64,000 nucleotides of DNA from Pollenia angustigena (GCA_930367215.1 OV884056.1:227841127-227905126); one strand, 5' to 3'; shown: positions 44,232-55,256, counted from the stretch's first letter. Numbers and translations: made by a program. The notes: a model not told the origin generated them from the letters alone.

Positions 44232-44298
44232 CAGAGACTTATGTGGCAAAACAACGTTTGCCGGGCCAGCTAGTATAATATAAAATATTTAAAGTATA

Positions 44299-47210
44299 AT
44301 ATTTTCAATTAGGCTTAAGTTCATGAAATTTAATTTTTATTAAATTATTTTTGTGAAGAAAGGAATTTTTACAACATGAAAATTAATTAAAATTGTTATT
44401 GATAATCTTTCATTCTTGACGTGGCTCGGGCTCGAACCCTGGCCGGCAGGTTACCATGACATGTTTCGATCGCAACCACTCGATCTCCTCAGATGGATTT
44501 GCCGTCTTACACTCGCAGCCATCGACGACTGCTGACGTCACTAGTCAAACATCAATCCTTAAACCAAATTGTATTTTAACATTTGGTAGATCGAAATTTG
44601 CTTTCCTGAATGACTATCCATTTTAATTGATTTTACATGTTTTTTCCTTTACTTCTGTTTTTTCGTACTTTCGTCAAGAATTTTTCTTGAAGTCCAAGTA
44701 CATTTTTTGTTTTTTCACTTTGTCTTTCTCTTTTCTGTTGACCTTTTTCAGCACAACTTGAAGGACAAATGTACACATAGAGCCCGTGCCTTAGCTTTAA
44801 CAATAATTAGTATTGTGGTTATTTTGTTGAACTATTTATGGTTTTTAATCCAAATTTTTTAATATTTTCAATTAGGCTTAAGTTCATGAAATTTAATTTT
44901 TATTAAATTATTTTTGTGAAGAAAGGAATTTTTACAACATGAAAATTAATTAAAATTGTTATTGATAATCTTTCATTCTTGACGTGGCTCGGGCTCGAAC
45001 CCTGGCCGGCAGGTTACCATGACATGTTTCGATCGCAACCACTCGATCTCCTCAGATGGATTTGCCGTCTTACACTCGCAGCCATCGACGACTGCTGACG
45101 TCACTAGTCAAACATCAATCCTTAAACCAAATTGTATTTTAACATTTGGTAGATCGAAATTTGCTTTTCTGAATGACTATCCATTTTAATTGATTTTACA
45201 TGTTTTTTCCTTTACTTCTGTTTTTTCGTACTTTCGTCAAGAATTTTTCTTGAAGTCCAAGTACATTTTTTGTTTTTTCACTTTGTCTTTCTCTTTTCTG
45301 TTGACCTTTTTCAGCACAACTTGAAGGACAAATGTACACATAGAGCCCGTGCCTTAGCTTTAACAATAATTAGTATTGTGGTTATTTTGTTGAACTATTT
45401 ATGGTTTTTAATCCAAATTTTTTAATATTTTCAATTAGGCTTAAGTTCATGAAATTTAATTTTTATTAAATTATTTTTGTGAAGAAAGGAATTTTTACAA
45501 CATGAAAATTAATTAAAATTGTTATTGATAATCTTTCATTCTTGACGTGGCTCGGGCTCGAACCCTGGCCGGCAGGTTACCATGACATGTTTCGATCGCA
45601 ACCACTCGATCTCCTCAGATGGATTTGCCGTCTTACACTCGCAGCCATCGACGACTGCTGACGTCACTAGTCAAACATCAATCCTTAAACCAAATTGTAT
45701 TTTAACATTTGGTAGATCGAAATTTGCTTTCCTGAATGACTATCCATTTTAATTGATTTTACATGTTTTTTCCTTTACTTCTGTTTTTTCGTACTTTCGT
45801 CAAGAATTTTTCTTGAAGTCCAAGTACATTTTTTGTTTTTTCACTTTGTCTTTCTCTTTTCTGTTGACCTTTTTCAGCACAACTTGAAGGACAAATGTAC
45901 ACATAGAGCCCGTGCCTTAGCTTTAACAATAATTAGTATTGTGGTTATTTTGTTGAACTATTTATGGTTTTTAATCCAAATTTTTTAATATTTTCAATTA
46001 GGCTTAAGTTCATGAAATTTAATTTTTATTAAATTATTTTTGTGAAGAAAGGAATTTTTACAACATGAAAATTAATTAAAATTGTTATTGATAATCTTTC
46101 ATTCTTGACGTGGCTCGGGCTCGAACCCTGGCCGGCAGGTTACCATGACATGTTTCGATCGCAACCACTCGATCTCCTCAGATGGATTTGCCGTCTTACA
46201 CTCGCAGCCATCGACGACTGCTGACGTCACTAGTCAAACATCAATCCTTAAACCAAATTGTATTTTAACATTTGGTAGATCGAAATTTGCTTTCCTGAAT
46301 GACTATCCATTTTAATTGATTTTACATGTTTTTTCCTTTACTTCTGTTTTTTCGTACTTTCGTCAAGAATTTTTCTTGAAGTCCAAGTACATTTTTTGTT
46401 TTTTCACTTTGTCTTTCTCGTTTCTGTTGACCTTTTTCAGCACAACTTGAAGGACAAATGTACACATAGAGCCCGTGCCTTAGCTTTAACAATAATTAGT
46501 ATTGTGGTTATTTTGTTGAACTATTTATGGTTTTTAATCCAAATTTTTTAATATTTTCAATTAGGCTTAAGTTCATGAAATTTAATTTTTATTAAATTAT
46601 TTTTGTGAAGAAAGGAAATTTTACAACATGAAAATTAATTAAAATTGTTATTGATAATCTTTCATTCTTGACGTGGCTCGGGCTCGAACCCTGGCCGGCA
46701 GGTTACCATGACATGTTTCGATCGCAACCACTCGATCTCCTCAGATGGATTTGCCGTCTTACACTCGCAGCCATCGACGACTGCTGACGTCACTAGTCAA
46801 ACATCAATCCTTAAACCAAATTGTATTTTAACATTTGGTAGATCGAAATTTGCTTTCCTGAATGACTATCCATTTTAATTGATTTTACATGTTTTTTCCT
46901 TTACTTCTGTTTTTTCGTACTTTCGTCAAGAATTTTTCTTGAAGTCCAAGTACATTTTTTGTTTTTTCACTTTGTCTTTCTCTTTTCTGTTGACCTTTTT
47001 CAGCACAACTTGAAGGACAAATGTACACATAGAGCCCGTGCCTTAGCTTTAACAATAATTAGTATTGTGGTTATTTTGTTGAACTATTTATGGTTTTTAA
47101 TCCAAATTTTTTAATATTTTCAATTAGGCTTAAGTTCATGAAATTTAATTTTTATTAAATTATTTTTGTGAAGAAAGGAATTTTTACAACATGAAAATTA
47201 ATTAAAATTG
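44299..47210 (-). repeat. left arm: 5.2 units of 563 bp, reverse orientation
   Basis: The marker AGGCTTAAG(TTC) lies at 44311, 44874, 45437, 46000, 46563 and 47126, giving five intervals of exactly 563. Variants are sparse: GCTTTTCTGAATG for GCTTTCCTGAATG at about 45163 and TTTCTCGTTTC at about 46416. Each unit holds the inverse B box GGGCTCGAACCC. Confidence 0.95.
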
Positions 47211-49430
47211 TACATTTGTCCTTCAAGTTGTGCTGAAAAAGGTCAACAGAAAAGAGAAAGACAAAGTGAAAAAACAAAAAATGTACTTGGACTTCAAGAA
47301 AAATTCTTGACGAAAGTACGAAAAAACAGAAGTAAAGGAAAAAACATGTAAAATCAATTAAAATGGATAGTCATTCAGGAAAGCAAATTTCGATCTACCA
47401 AATGTTAAAATACAATTTGGTTTAAGGATTGATGTTTGACTAGTGACGTCAGCAGTCGTCGATGGCTGCGAGTGTAAGACGGCAAATCCATCTGAGGAGA
47501 TCGAGTGGTTGCGATCGAAACATGTCATGGTAACCTGCCGGCCAGGGTTCGAGCCCGAGCCACGTCAAGAATGAAAGATTATCAATAACAATTTTAATTA
47601 ATTTTCATGTTGTAAAAATTCCTTTCTTCACAATAATAATTTAATAAAAATTAAATTTCATGAACTTAAGCCTAATTGAAAATATTAAAAAATTTGGATT
47701 AAAAACCATAAATAGTTCAACAAAATAACCACAATACTAATTATTGTTAAAGCTAAGGCACGGGCTCTATGTGTACATTTGTCCTTCAAGTTGTGCTGAA
47801 AAAGGTAACAGAAAAGAGAAAGACAAAGTGAAAAAACAAAAAAATGTACTTGGACTTCAAGAAAAATTCTTGACGAAAGTACGAAAAAACAGAAGTAAAG
47901 GAAAAAACATGTAAAATCAATTGAAATGGATAGTCATTCAGGAAAGCAAATTTCGATCTACCAAATGTTAAAATACAATTTGGTTTAAGGATTGATGTTT
48001 GACTAGTGACGTCAGCAGTCGTCGATGGCTGCGAGTGTAAGACGGCAAATCCATCTGAGGAGATCGAGTGGTTGCGATCGAAACATGTCATGGTAACCTG
48101 CCGGCCAGGGTTCGAGCCCGAGCCACGTCAAGAATGAAAGATTATCAATAACAATTTTAATTAATTTTCATGTTGTAAAAATTCCTTTCTTCACAAAAAT
48201 AATTTAATAAAAATTAAATTTCATGAACTTAAGCCTAATTGAAAATATTAAAAAATTTGGATTAAAAACCATAAATAGTTCAACAAAATAACCACAATAC
48301 TAATTATTGTTAAAGCTAAGGCACGGGCTCTATGTGTACATTTGTCCTTCAAGTTGTGCTGAAAAAGGTCAACAGAAAAGAGAAAGACAAAGTGAAAAAA
48401 CAAACAATGTACTTGGACTTCAAGAAAAATTCTTGACGAAAGTACGAAAAAACAGAAGTAAAGGAAAAAACATGTAAAATCAATTAAAATGGATAGTCAT
48501 TCAGGAAAGCAAATTTCGATCTACCAAATGTTAAAATACAATTTGGTTTAAGGATTGATGTTTGACTAGTGACGTCAGCAGTCGTCGATGGCTGCGAGTG
48601 TAAGACGGCAAATCCATCTGAGGAGATCGAGTGGTTGCGATCGAAACATGTCATGGTAACCTGCCGGCCAGGGTTCGAGCCCGAGCCACGTCAAGAATGA
48701 AAGATTATCAATAACAATTTTAGTTAATTTTCATGTTGTAAAAATTCCTTTCTTCACAAAAATAATTTAATAAAAATTAAATTTCATGAACTTAAGCCTA
48801 ATTGAAAATATTAATAAATTTGGATTAAAAACCATAAATAGTTCAACAAAATAACCACAATACTAATTATTGTTAAAGCTAAGGCACGGGCTCTATGTGT
48901 ACATTTGTCCTTCAAGTTGTGCTGAAAAAGGTCAACAGAAAAGAGAAAGACAAAGTGAAAAAACAAAAAATGTACTTGGACTTCAAGAAAAATTCTTGAC
49001 GAAAGTACGAAAAAACAGAAGTAAAGGAAAAAACATGTAAAATCAATTAAAATGGATAGTCATTCAGGAAAGCAAATTTCGATCTACCAAATGTTAAAAT
49101 ACAATTTGGTTTAAGGATTGATGTTTGACTAGTGACGTCAGCAGTCGTCGATGGCTGCGAGTGTAAGACGGCAAATCCATCTGAGGAGATCGAGTGGTTG
49201 CGATCGAAACATGTCATGGTAACCTGCCGGCCAGGGTTCGAGCCCGAGCCACGTCAAGAATGAAAGATTATCAATAACAATTTTAATTAATTTTCATGTT
49301 GTAAAAATTCCTTTCTTCACAAAAATAATTTAATAAAAATTAAATTTCATGAACTTAAGCCTAATTGAAAATATTAAAAAATTTGGATTAAAAACCATAA
49401 ATAGTTCAACAAAATAACCACAATACTAAT
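47211..49430 (+). repeat. right arm: 3.9 units of 563 bp, forward orientation
   Basis: TACATTTGTCC lies at 47211, 47774, 48337 and 48900 (563 apart). B boxes GGGTTCGAGCCC lie at about 47545, 48108, 48671 and 49234. It ends at the common 3' terminus CCACAATACTAAT. Confidence 0.95.
47450..47560 (+). promoter_or_regulatory. tRNA-Ser-like pol III control region of the 563-bp unit (representative)
   Basis: A CRE-type palindrome TGACGTCA is followed by GCAGTCGT, the usual first bases of insect tRNA-Ser as I recall them. Then come GGCTGCGAGTGTAAGACGG (A-box region with one extra base), AAATCCATCTG, a second A-box-like GATCGAGTGGTTGCGAT, and the B box GGGTTCGAGCCC. Spacing from the first A box to the B box is about 80 bases, from the second about 50. 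The same array exists in every unit, in 22233-22961 and, diverged, in 5791-6170. Confidence 0.6.
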
Positions 49431-49449
49431 TATTTAAAGTATATTTATA

Positions 49450-49640
49450 TTTATTCATGTTGGCTTCGATCCAATAGGGAGCATAGGGTTTCAACAAATG
49501 TTCGCCAGCTAGATCTATCAGTTGCTATGCTTTTAGTTTCCATCCAGTTTTTTTCCGTCTTGGCAGCTTCCTTGTCAATTTGGCTTTGCCTCATGTGTGC
49601 GGATCGACCTCTTCTTCGACTGCCCTGCGGCGTAAAGTAA
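49450..49640 (-). pseudogene. C-terminal end of a LINE endonuclease/reverse transcriptase
   Basis: The minus strand reads GRSAHMRQSQIDKEAAKTEK, then NWMETKSIATDRSSWRTFVE, then TLCSLLDRSQHE and a stop. The pattern W-E-K-IA-DR--W--FV-ALCS is the common C-terminal tail of one large LINE group in insects (from memory; clade not assigned). The upstream RT is not present in the following 500 bases. The 563-bp array inserted just beyond its stop codon, in what would be its 3' UTR. Confidence 0.55.
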
Positions 49641-50103
49641 TGAAATATTAATGCTGGGTGAAAAGCTTTAATTTTAACTTAATTTTATCACATGTATGTA
49701 TAAATATGAAGGTATCAGTAAATATATATGTATGTGTATTATAATAAATAAGACCTACACAGTTTGTATAAACGTGTGCATGTATAAGGACATGTATGTC
49801 ACCCCTAAGGCCAACACAACCCCTACCATTACAACATAAATAGACCACTCTAACAAGAATGAATTTACAATACAACTGAAATAAGTGAAAAAGGCAATAA
49901 GGTGGATTTAAACACTAACACACATCTCTGAGCCAAGTTAAGTAGTCATTGTTGCTGTAGGCAAATAATCTTACACAATAGATAAGTACATACATACAAA
50001 TTTTAAGTAGGGAGTCGAATAAAAATATATAAATCTATAATATACACACGCATATGTATAGAAATAAATAAGAAATAAAAACAAACACATGCCTCCAATA
50101 AAT
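49641..50103. other. unassigned AT-rich stretch
   Basis: TATGTATA-type simple sequence near 49690-49800; nothing else recognised. Confidence 0.35.
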
Positions 50104-50175
50104 AAACAAAAAACCAACGTTTGAGATGGTTATATTCGGCCGTGCCGATTCTATGGTACCCACCACAATATGAGT
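50104..50175 (-). repeat. Helentron-like 3' terminus fragment
   Basis: GGTTATATTCGGCCGTGCCGATTC then TGGTACCCACCACAATATG has the hairpin plus subterminal block of this element class. Confidence 0.55.
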
Positions 50176-50513
50176 TCAAAAAAAGCAAAGAATTATTATA
50201 TGAAACAAGTAAAACAATTTTCAAACTGATTGTTATTTTGGAGATAAATGTTTATAATTAAAAATTGAGAATTTTGTAAACTGGCGCTTATTCAGTTTAT
50301 CTGTACGTACAATAACATTTATATATTTCAAATGTAAGGTTAACAAGTTAGAGTGCTATATTCGGCTGTGCCGAATCTTTGATACCCTCCACCGACATGT
50401 CGCGACACTTCGAATGTTTTAGGAGTAATATCTGTATGATGTCTATTTATTCTTATAATCTTTGTAAAAACAGACATCTTCATTAATATTTGTTGCGGTT
50501 TAGACCTATATAC

Positions 50514-50905
50514 AATTGAAGCACAGCCGCGAAAAACGTTGTAAACGCCACATTTTGCAAAAACTGTTTTTTTGCAGATAAACGTTGACTTTACTCTCTT
50601 ACACAGTTTAAACATCAAATCAACCAAAACTATGCACCTTAACGCCTTCAAAATGGCGTACAAAGTGCCAGCCAGTGGAAGAACATTGCAAGTTACTAAC
50701 ATAATGATGAAACCGAAATGGTTTTGCAGTGCGGAATAATGTTTTAAAAGCCTTTTGCATTAAAGTTTTTATTATCACTATTTTAAATAATAGAAAAAAA
50801 AAATTTTTAAAACAAATAATGCTGCTTGTCAAAAAACGTTTTTTTGCTCTCCTGAAAAATTATTATTTTGTAACTTAAAACGTTATTCGCGGCTGTGCTT
50901 CAATT
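50514..50905. mobile_element. MITE with ATTGAAGCACAGCCGCGA termini
   Basis: ATTGAAGCACAGCCGCGAAA, AACGTT is mirrored by AACGTTATTCGCGGCTGTGCTTCAAT. About 392 bp, nested in the Helentron-like element, no coding frame. Confidence 0.75.
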
Positions 50906-51258
50906 ATTGATCGACAATCAGAATCAATTTTAAAAGGTTTGAGTAGAATATCAGTTTAAGCTGAACTTATGTGATTTTCAAGGGAACAAATTATATAAAA
51001 GCCATGGTAAGCTATGAACCAATCATCCCAAATTCTGCAGAACGATTTCTGGTATTAAAAAACATAAATTTCAATACAGCGGTGCAGTTAGTTTAAGCGT
51101 TTGCAGTGAATTTCAGAAGGCTGCTAAAATGGAATCTAAGGAAAATTATGGACCGTATATCACAAAATTGCATAACATTTTTTCTGGCCATATGAAGCTA
51201 AACTGGAAGAAAGTTTACCGCGTATTTAATTATTTTACCAGAGTGGGCTTTATATGAG

Positions 51259-52010
51259 GCCTATGGTAAGCTATGCACCGATCTTCACCAAATTTCACAG
51301 TGTCGTTTCTAGTGATGTATCAAATTTTGTTATGATAGCGTTATTTTTTACGTGTTTAGGCGTACTAAGCTGTTTTTCGGGAGTAAGGTTTATATAGGGC
51401 CTAGGGTAAATTATGAACTGATCTTCACGAAATTTCACAGTCTTATTTCTAGTCCTGTAAAACTTTTATGTTCCCAATTTTGTTATGATAGCATTATTTT
51501 TTACGGATTTAGGCGTACTAAGCTGTTTTCCGGGAGAAAGGTTTATATGGGGCCTATGGTAAATGATGGAGCGTTCTGCACAAAATTTTAAAGTCTTATT
51601 TCTCGTTCAATAAAACTGTGATGTACCAAATTTTGTTATGATAGCATTATTTTTTACGTTTTTAGGCGTACTAAGCTGTTTTCCGTGAGTATGGTTTATA
51701 TGGGCCCTATGGTAAATTATGGAGCGATCTTCACGAAATTTCACAGTCTTATTTCTAGTCCTGTAAAACTTTTATGTTCCAAATTTTGTTATGATAGCAT
51801 TATTTTTTACGGATTAAGGTTTACCAAGCTGTTTTCCGGGAGTAAGGTTTATATGGGGCCATGGTAAAGGATGGACCGTTCTTCACAACATTTTAAAGTC
51901 TTATTTCTCGTTCAATAAAACTGTGATGTAACAAATTTTGTTATGATAGCATTATTTTTTACGGATTTAGGCGTACTAAACTGTTTTCCGGAAGTAGGTT
52001 TTATATGGGG
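51259..52010 (-). repeat. minisatellite of about 152 bp, five to six units
   Basis: GGCC markers at 51259, 51398, 51551, 51703, 51857 and 52009 give spacings of 139, 153, 152, 154 and 152. Each unit contains TTTTGTTATGATAGC.TTATTTTTTACG and TTAGGCGTACTAA(G/A)CTG. Confidence 0.9.
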
Positions 52011-52479
52011 CCTAGGGTTAATTATAACCCGATCTTCACGAAATCTTACAGCGTGATTGCCAGTCGAATAAAACGAATTTTTGCAAAATCGTATATCATT
52101 CTATGCATTGTTCCACAATTTATGTTAGTTTATGTAACAAAATTATCCATTTTTTTTAGGTGGTGGTTCCACATTTTGATTCATAGCTCAGATCCTATTG
52201 AACCGATTTTGCTGGATTTCAATCCCAAACTGCTTAGGATAACTACAAGCAATTTGACACCAAGGTTGTTTATTTCTTTTGAGTTTTTCGAAAGTGAGCG
52301 TGTTTTCAACAGACGGACAGACGGACAGACAGACGGACATGGCTAAATCGACTTAAAATTACTCAAGGACCCAGAATATATATACTTTATAGGGTCTGAG
52401 ATGAATAATAAAAAAGTTTCACACGGAATGACAAACTTAATATACCCTCTTCACAACTAATTGTGGTGGAGGGTATAAA

Positions 52480-53276
52480 AAGAGGGGGATAATCCATCAC
52501 CCACACCCATTAGGGTATACATCTACGGCAGTTTGGTACCTTGGCGCTCTATATGACGCATACATTCAGAATTTTGGGTGTTTTTTAATGTTAAATAATT
52601 GATCGATTTGGTCCATTTTATACAATTTAAATGAGAATTTCTTAAGTGAGTTTCTTGTGGCCGGTGTTGTGCCTAAAACCCTAAACGAGGTGTATTTGTG
52701 TGGCGAACTTGAAAATAGTGAATATATTTTTGTTTATAGAAAATATTCAGGACCATTTTTTCGTTTGCTCATTGCGTGTACTATTTACCAAATAATACGT
52801 TTCTATTGGGAATAGGTGACATAGTAAATCGATTTGGTTCCTTTTATTATAAAATAAACCTTGTATATTGTATATGAAGAGTTATGGGGATAGGTAAAGT
52901 TAGGGAAGGATTTAATCTATTTTAAATATCAAATAAACCTTGTATATAGAAACCATTTTATGCTAAAAAGCTTTAGCTAATTGGTCACTATTGTACTAAA
53001 AGTCCTCTTTCTAGGGATCAATTTGGCCGATATTTATTACAAAACAAATCTTTTGTCTTAATGACTTGAAACAAGTTGTGTCTGCCTACAGGTCTTGGAG
53101 CCTCTAACTATCATGCCTTCAATAGTCAGACGGACGTACAAGGTTGGAGAGAGTCAGAATTACAAGGATCCGGAATATTAAAATACATGTACTTTATAAA
53201 ATTACCAATGACTATCTGGATGGGTTGCAGATGACGTAACAAAATGTTGCTTATAGGTAAAAAGCTAATAATATAC
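52480..53276. other. unassigned
   Basis: No coding frame or terminal pair recognised. AAATAAACCTTGTATAT occurs twice (52852, 52929) in direct orientation. Confidence 0.35.
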
Positions 53277-54345
53277 AGTGACGGTCTAAATTATTGACAC
53301 AGAAAGCACTTTTAACTTTACGATTGATTGAAGAGCCTTGTTAAAGAGATTTTTAATAAATAAATATTTTTGCTAGAGAGAATAATGAGTTTCCCACAAA
53401 ATTCACTTTGTTTCTTTTCAAAGCTTTAATTAAAAAAAGAATACAAACAAAAAACAAAAAACCTCAAAAATAACAATAAAAAACAGTTTTGTTGGACAAA
53501 ATTATCGGCAATTTTCATTAAAAAATATAAGTTATTTTCAAATATTAATATTAAGTTGCTAATCCTTTCTAATTTATAGCTGCCTCCAGTCTATTTGGCA
53601 TGGAACTCATTAACTTTTTCGTCACATCCGGTCCAATTCTTCGACCAGTTCCGGCTTCAGCTCATTTTTTTCGTTATTTCCCTCTTTTTCACGCTCCAAT
53701 CCAACTCTTCCCATAAATGCCGGATCGGGTTAAGGTCTGGCGATTGTGTCGGATATGAGAACATGCAAATCATTGTATTCTTTAGATCATTATCGTGTTG
53801 GAAGGAGAACGATGATGGTGAATTCAAGTTGTTGGCACTTTTTCAGGTTTTCTTTTAAAGTATTCATATATATTTATTAGTTTGCCCATAGTGCCGCCAG
53901 TGAACGCCACAGCTCAGCAGCGGACACACAGCCCCACATTATCACCCCTCCACCACCAAGTTTTACACTTGCAGCAAGGTTTCGTTTTTCTAGATCAAAT
54001 TTGGGCTTTACCCGCACTGTTTAGTGGCCATCAGTGCGCAAAATGTTACTTTGCTTTCATAAATAATGCTTGGTACTAAATGCTAAATGCTTTTCGGTTG
54101 ATATTCGAAGTTAAAGGTTACGCCTTGCAAAAAGACAATTGCAGTTCGCCTCATGTAGTGCTCTTCGGACCGTTATGGGATGAACGTCTTGCATAACCTC
54201 CGCATTGCTCTGTGTTGAGGATATTTTTGCATTTACTTTGACTTTTCTGATTATCTAGCTGATTTCACGACTGCTTAAAGATTAAGGGTGACCTGAATGC
54301 TTAGGACTTTCAAATGTGGCGGATCCCTTGAAACGCTACACGGTG
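53277..54345 (-). pseudogene. Tc1-like transposase relic
   Basis: On the minus strand: KRNLAASVKLGGGGVIMWGC (about 53990-53930), then a gap and HDNDLKNTMICMFSYPTQSP DLNPI (about 53800-53700), and the C-terminal IGPDVTKKLMSSMPNRLEAA (53640-53580). These are the GGG-VMVWGC, DNDPKHT and SPDLNPIENLW blocks of Tc1 elements and the usual VDSMPRRLEA end. The third catalytic glutamate (NPIE) reads arginine, and frames change several times. ACAGTGACGGTCTAAATTATTGACAC at 53276 is a plausible Tc1 terminus. The HTH region near 54100-54340 is barely readable. Confidence 0.8.
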
Positions 54346-54354
54346 CACATGGCT

Positions 54355-54445
54355 TATTGCGTAGCACATAATTGTGCGCTTATTGTTTTTTTTTTTGTTT
54401 TTAATATACCATTAGTGCTTCGCAAAATTATTAAATTGGTTATTG
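54355..54445. repeat. segment shared with 40420-40510
   Basis: GCTTATTGCGTAGCACATAA, TTGTGCGCTTATT and ACCATTAGTGCTTCGCAA match the hAT interior at 40420, in the same orientation. Confidence 0.7.
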
Positions 54446-54486
54446 GGAGGCTTTTAAATCAATCATGAAGTTGAGAGTGCTGTCAC

Positions 54487-55256
54487 TATACTTATTCACA
54501 AATATTTTAGGGCTATATCTTATGAACAAAGTTGCTCTGTATTAGTTTTCTTTAACATGAATATTTAATCCAGAAAAAACCAAATTAAAAAATAACAACG
54601 AAATTTTCACATATCTTCGCATTCTTTGCCTGGTGATTACACTACGTAACAAATTTTCAATTAAGTCGTGACCAAATGATTCTGACAGCTAATCTTTATG
54701 TAAAACTTTCCCCTGAATCCGAACATGAAGTCAGAATTGTCAAAAGTATAACAGTTTTTAAGATATTCCAAAATAACCGTTATTTGTGTTTTTAAAAAAG
54801 ATGATGCGACTGAAATGCAAATATCTTCAACAATTTTGAGCAGACTATGTATTTCTTTCTTATCATTGAGAGGTTATACAATTTCTTAAATAAACATGGG
54901 TTGTTTGAAGAGATGAGTCGTTAAATGGCAGAGTTATAGTGGACAAAACTTCAAACTTCATTATAAATTTTATGATTTTGTTCAAATTGTGCTCTTTACT
55001 TTTGACAATTCTGACTTCATATTCGGATTCAGGGGAAAGTTTTACATAAGATTAGCTGTAAGAATCATTTGGTCACGACTTTGTTGAAAATTTGTCACGT
55101 AGTGTAATTACCAGGCAAAGAATGTGAAGACATGTGAAAATTTCGGTGTTATTTTTTAATTTGGTTTTTTCTGGATTAAATATTTATGTTTAACGAAACT
55201 AATACAGAGCAACATTGTTCATAAGATATAGCCCCAGAATATTTGTGAATAAGGTT
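54487..55256. mobile_element. foldback element with arms of about 260 bp
   Basis: The left arm 54487-54752 and right arm 55005-55256 are mirror images with few changes. Examples are TATACTTATTCACAAATATTTTAGGGCTATA and its inverse, and GATTACACTACGTAACAAATTTTCAA and its inverse. The 250-bp spacer shares sequence with 16090-16200. No coding frame. Confidence 0.85.

Larger units (their letters stand above)
38735..44236 (-). mobile_element. Jockey-type LINE, interrupted twice
   Basis: The poly-A tail appears as T17 at 38735-38751 and the 5' end lies at 44236. ACTTATG flanks both sides (38728-38734, 44237-44243). It is interrupted by a solo LTR (38783-40911) and a MITE (43374-44231). Net length is about 2.5 kb, so it is 5' truncated in the endonuclease. 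Confidence 0.75.
38160..44273 (+). mobile_element. Helitron-like shell, interrupted
   Basis: The left part carries the insect-Helitron-style wording CCGAAACGGCTTGACCGATTTTTATG in tandem with 113-bp repeats. The right part ends AACAACGTTTGCCGGGCCAG followed by CTAG|T at 44270-44274, the CTRR 3' end before a T. The two parts are separated by the Jockey LINE (38735-44236), whose 7-bp target duplication joins them exactly. The 5' TC terminus is not identified. Assignment rests on remembered Helitron ends. Confidence 0.45.
44286..49443. mobile_element. 563-bp tandem array inserted as one unit, with 13-bp target duplication
   Basis: The whole block is flanked by TATTTAAAGTATA at 44286-44298 and 49431-49443, a perfect 13-bp direct repeat. 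Inside are about 5.2 units in reverse orientation, a sharp inversion at 47210/47211, then about 3.9 units in forward orientation. Units repeat at exactly 563 bp and differ at only a few bases. The right 3' terminus CCACAATACTAAT equals that of the single insertion at 22961. Insertion of a multi-unit transcript by target-primed reverse transcription with internal inversion explains all of this; that mechanism is inference. Confidence 0.8.
50338..52475 (-). mobile_element. Helentron/DINE-1-like element, full length
   Basis: In its own orientation the 5' end is TATACCCTCCACCACAATTAG (52475 downward) and the 3' end is GGTGGAGGGTATCAAAG, the hairpin ATTCGGC-ACA-GCCGAAT, and CACTCTAACTTGTT (50338). 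TATACCCTCCACC is thus present inverted near both ends. The centre is a minisatellite of about 152 bp. A GACGGACAGACGGACATGG block lies near the 5' side (52313-52341). A MITE sits at 50514-50905. No coding frame is seen. The architecture fits DINE-1/Helentron elements. Confidence 0.65.

Noticed and set aside
47455..47560. Genuine tRNA genes in the 563-bp units
   Set aside because: A and B boxes are present but the acceptor stem cannot close and extra bases disturb the D arm; it is tRNA-derived at most.
44286..49443. Regular repeats suggesting a CRISPR array
   Set aside because: Units are 563 bp, contiguous and without unique spacers, and the sequence is eukaryotic.
51352..51867. Open frames repeating RTKLFSG-KVYMGP
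   Set aside because: They are reading frames through the 152-bp minisatellite; neighbouring units shift frame and carry stops.
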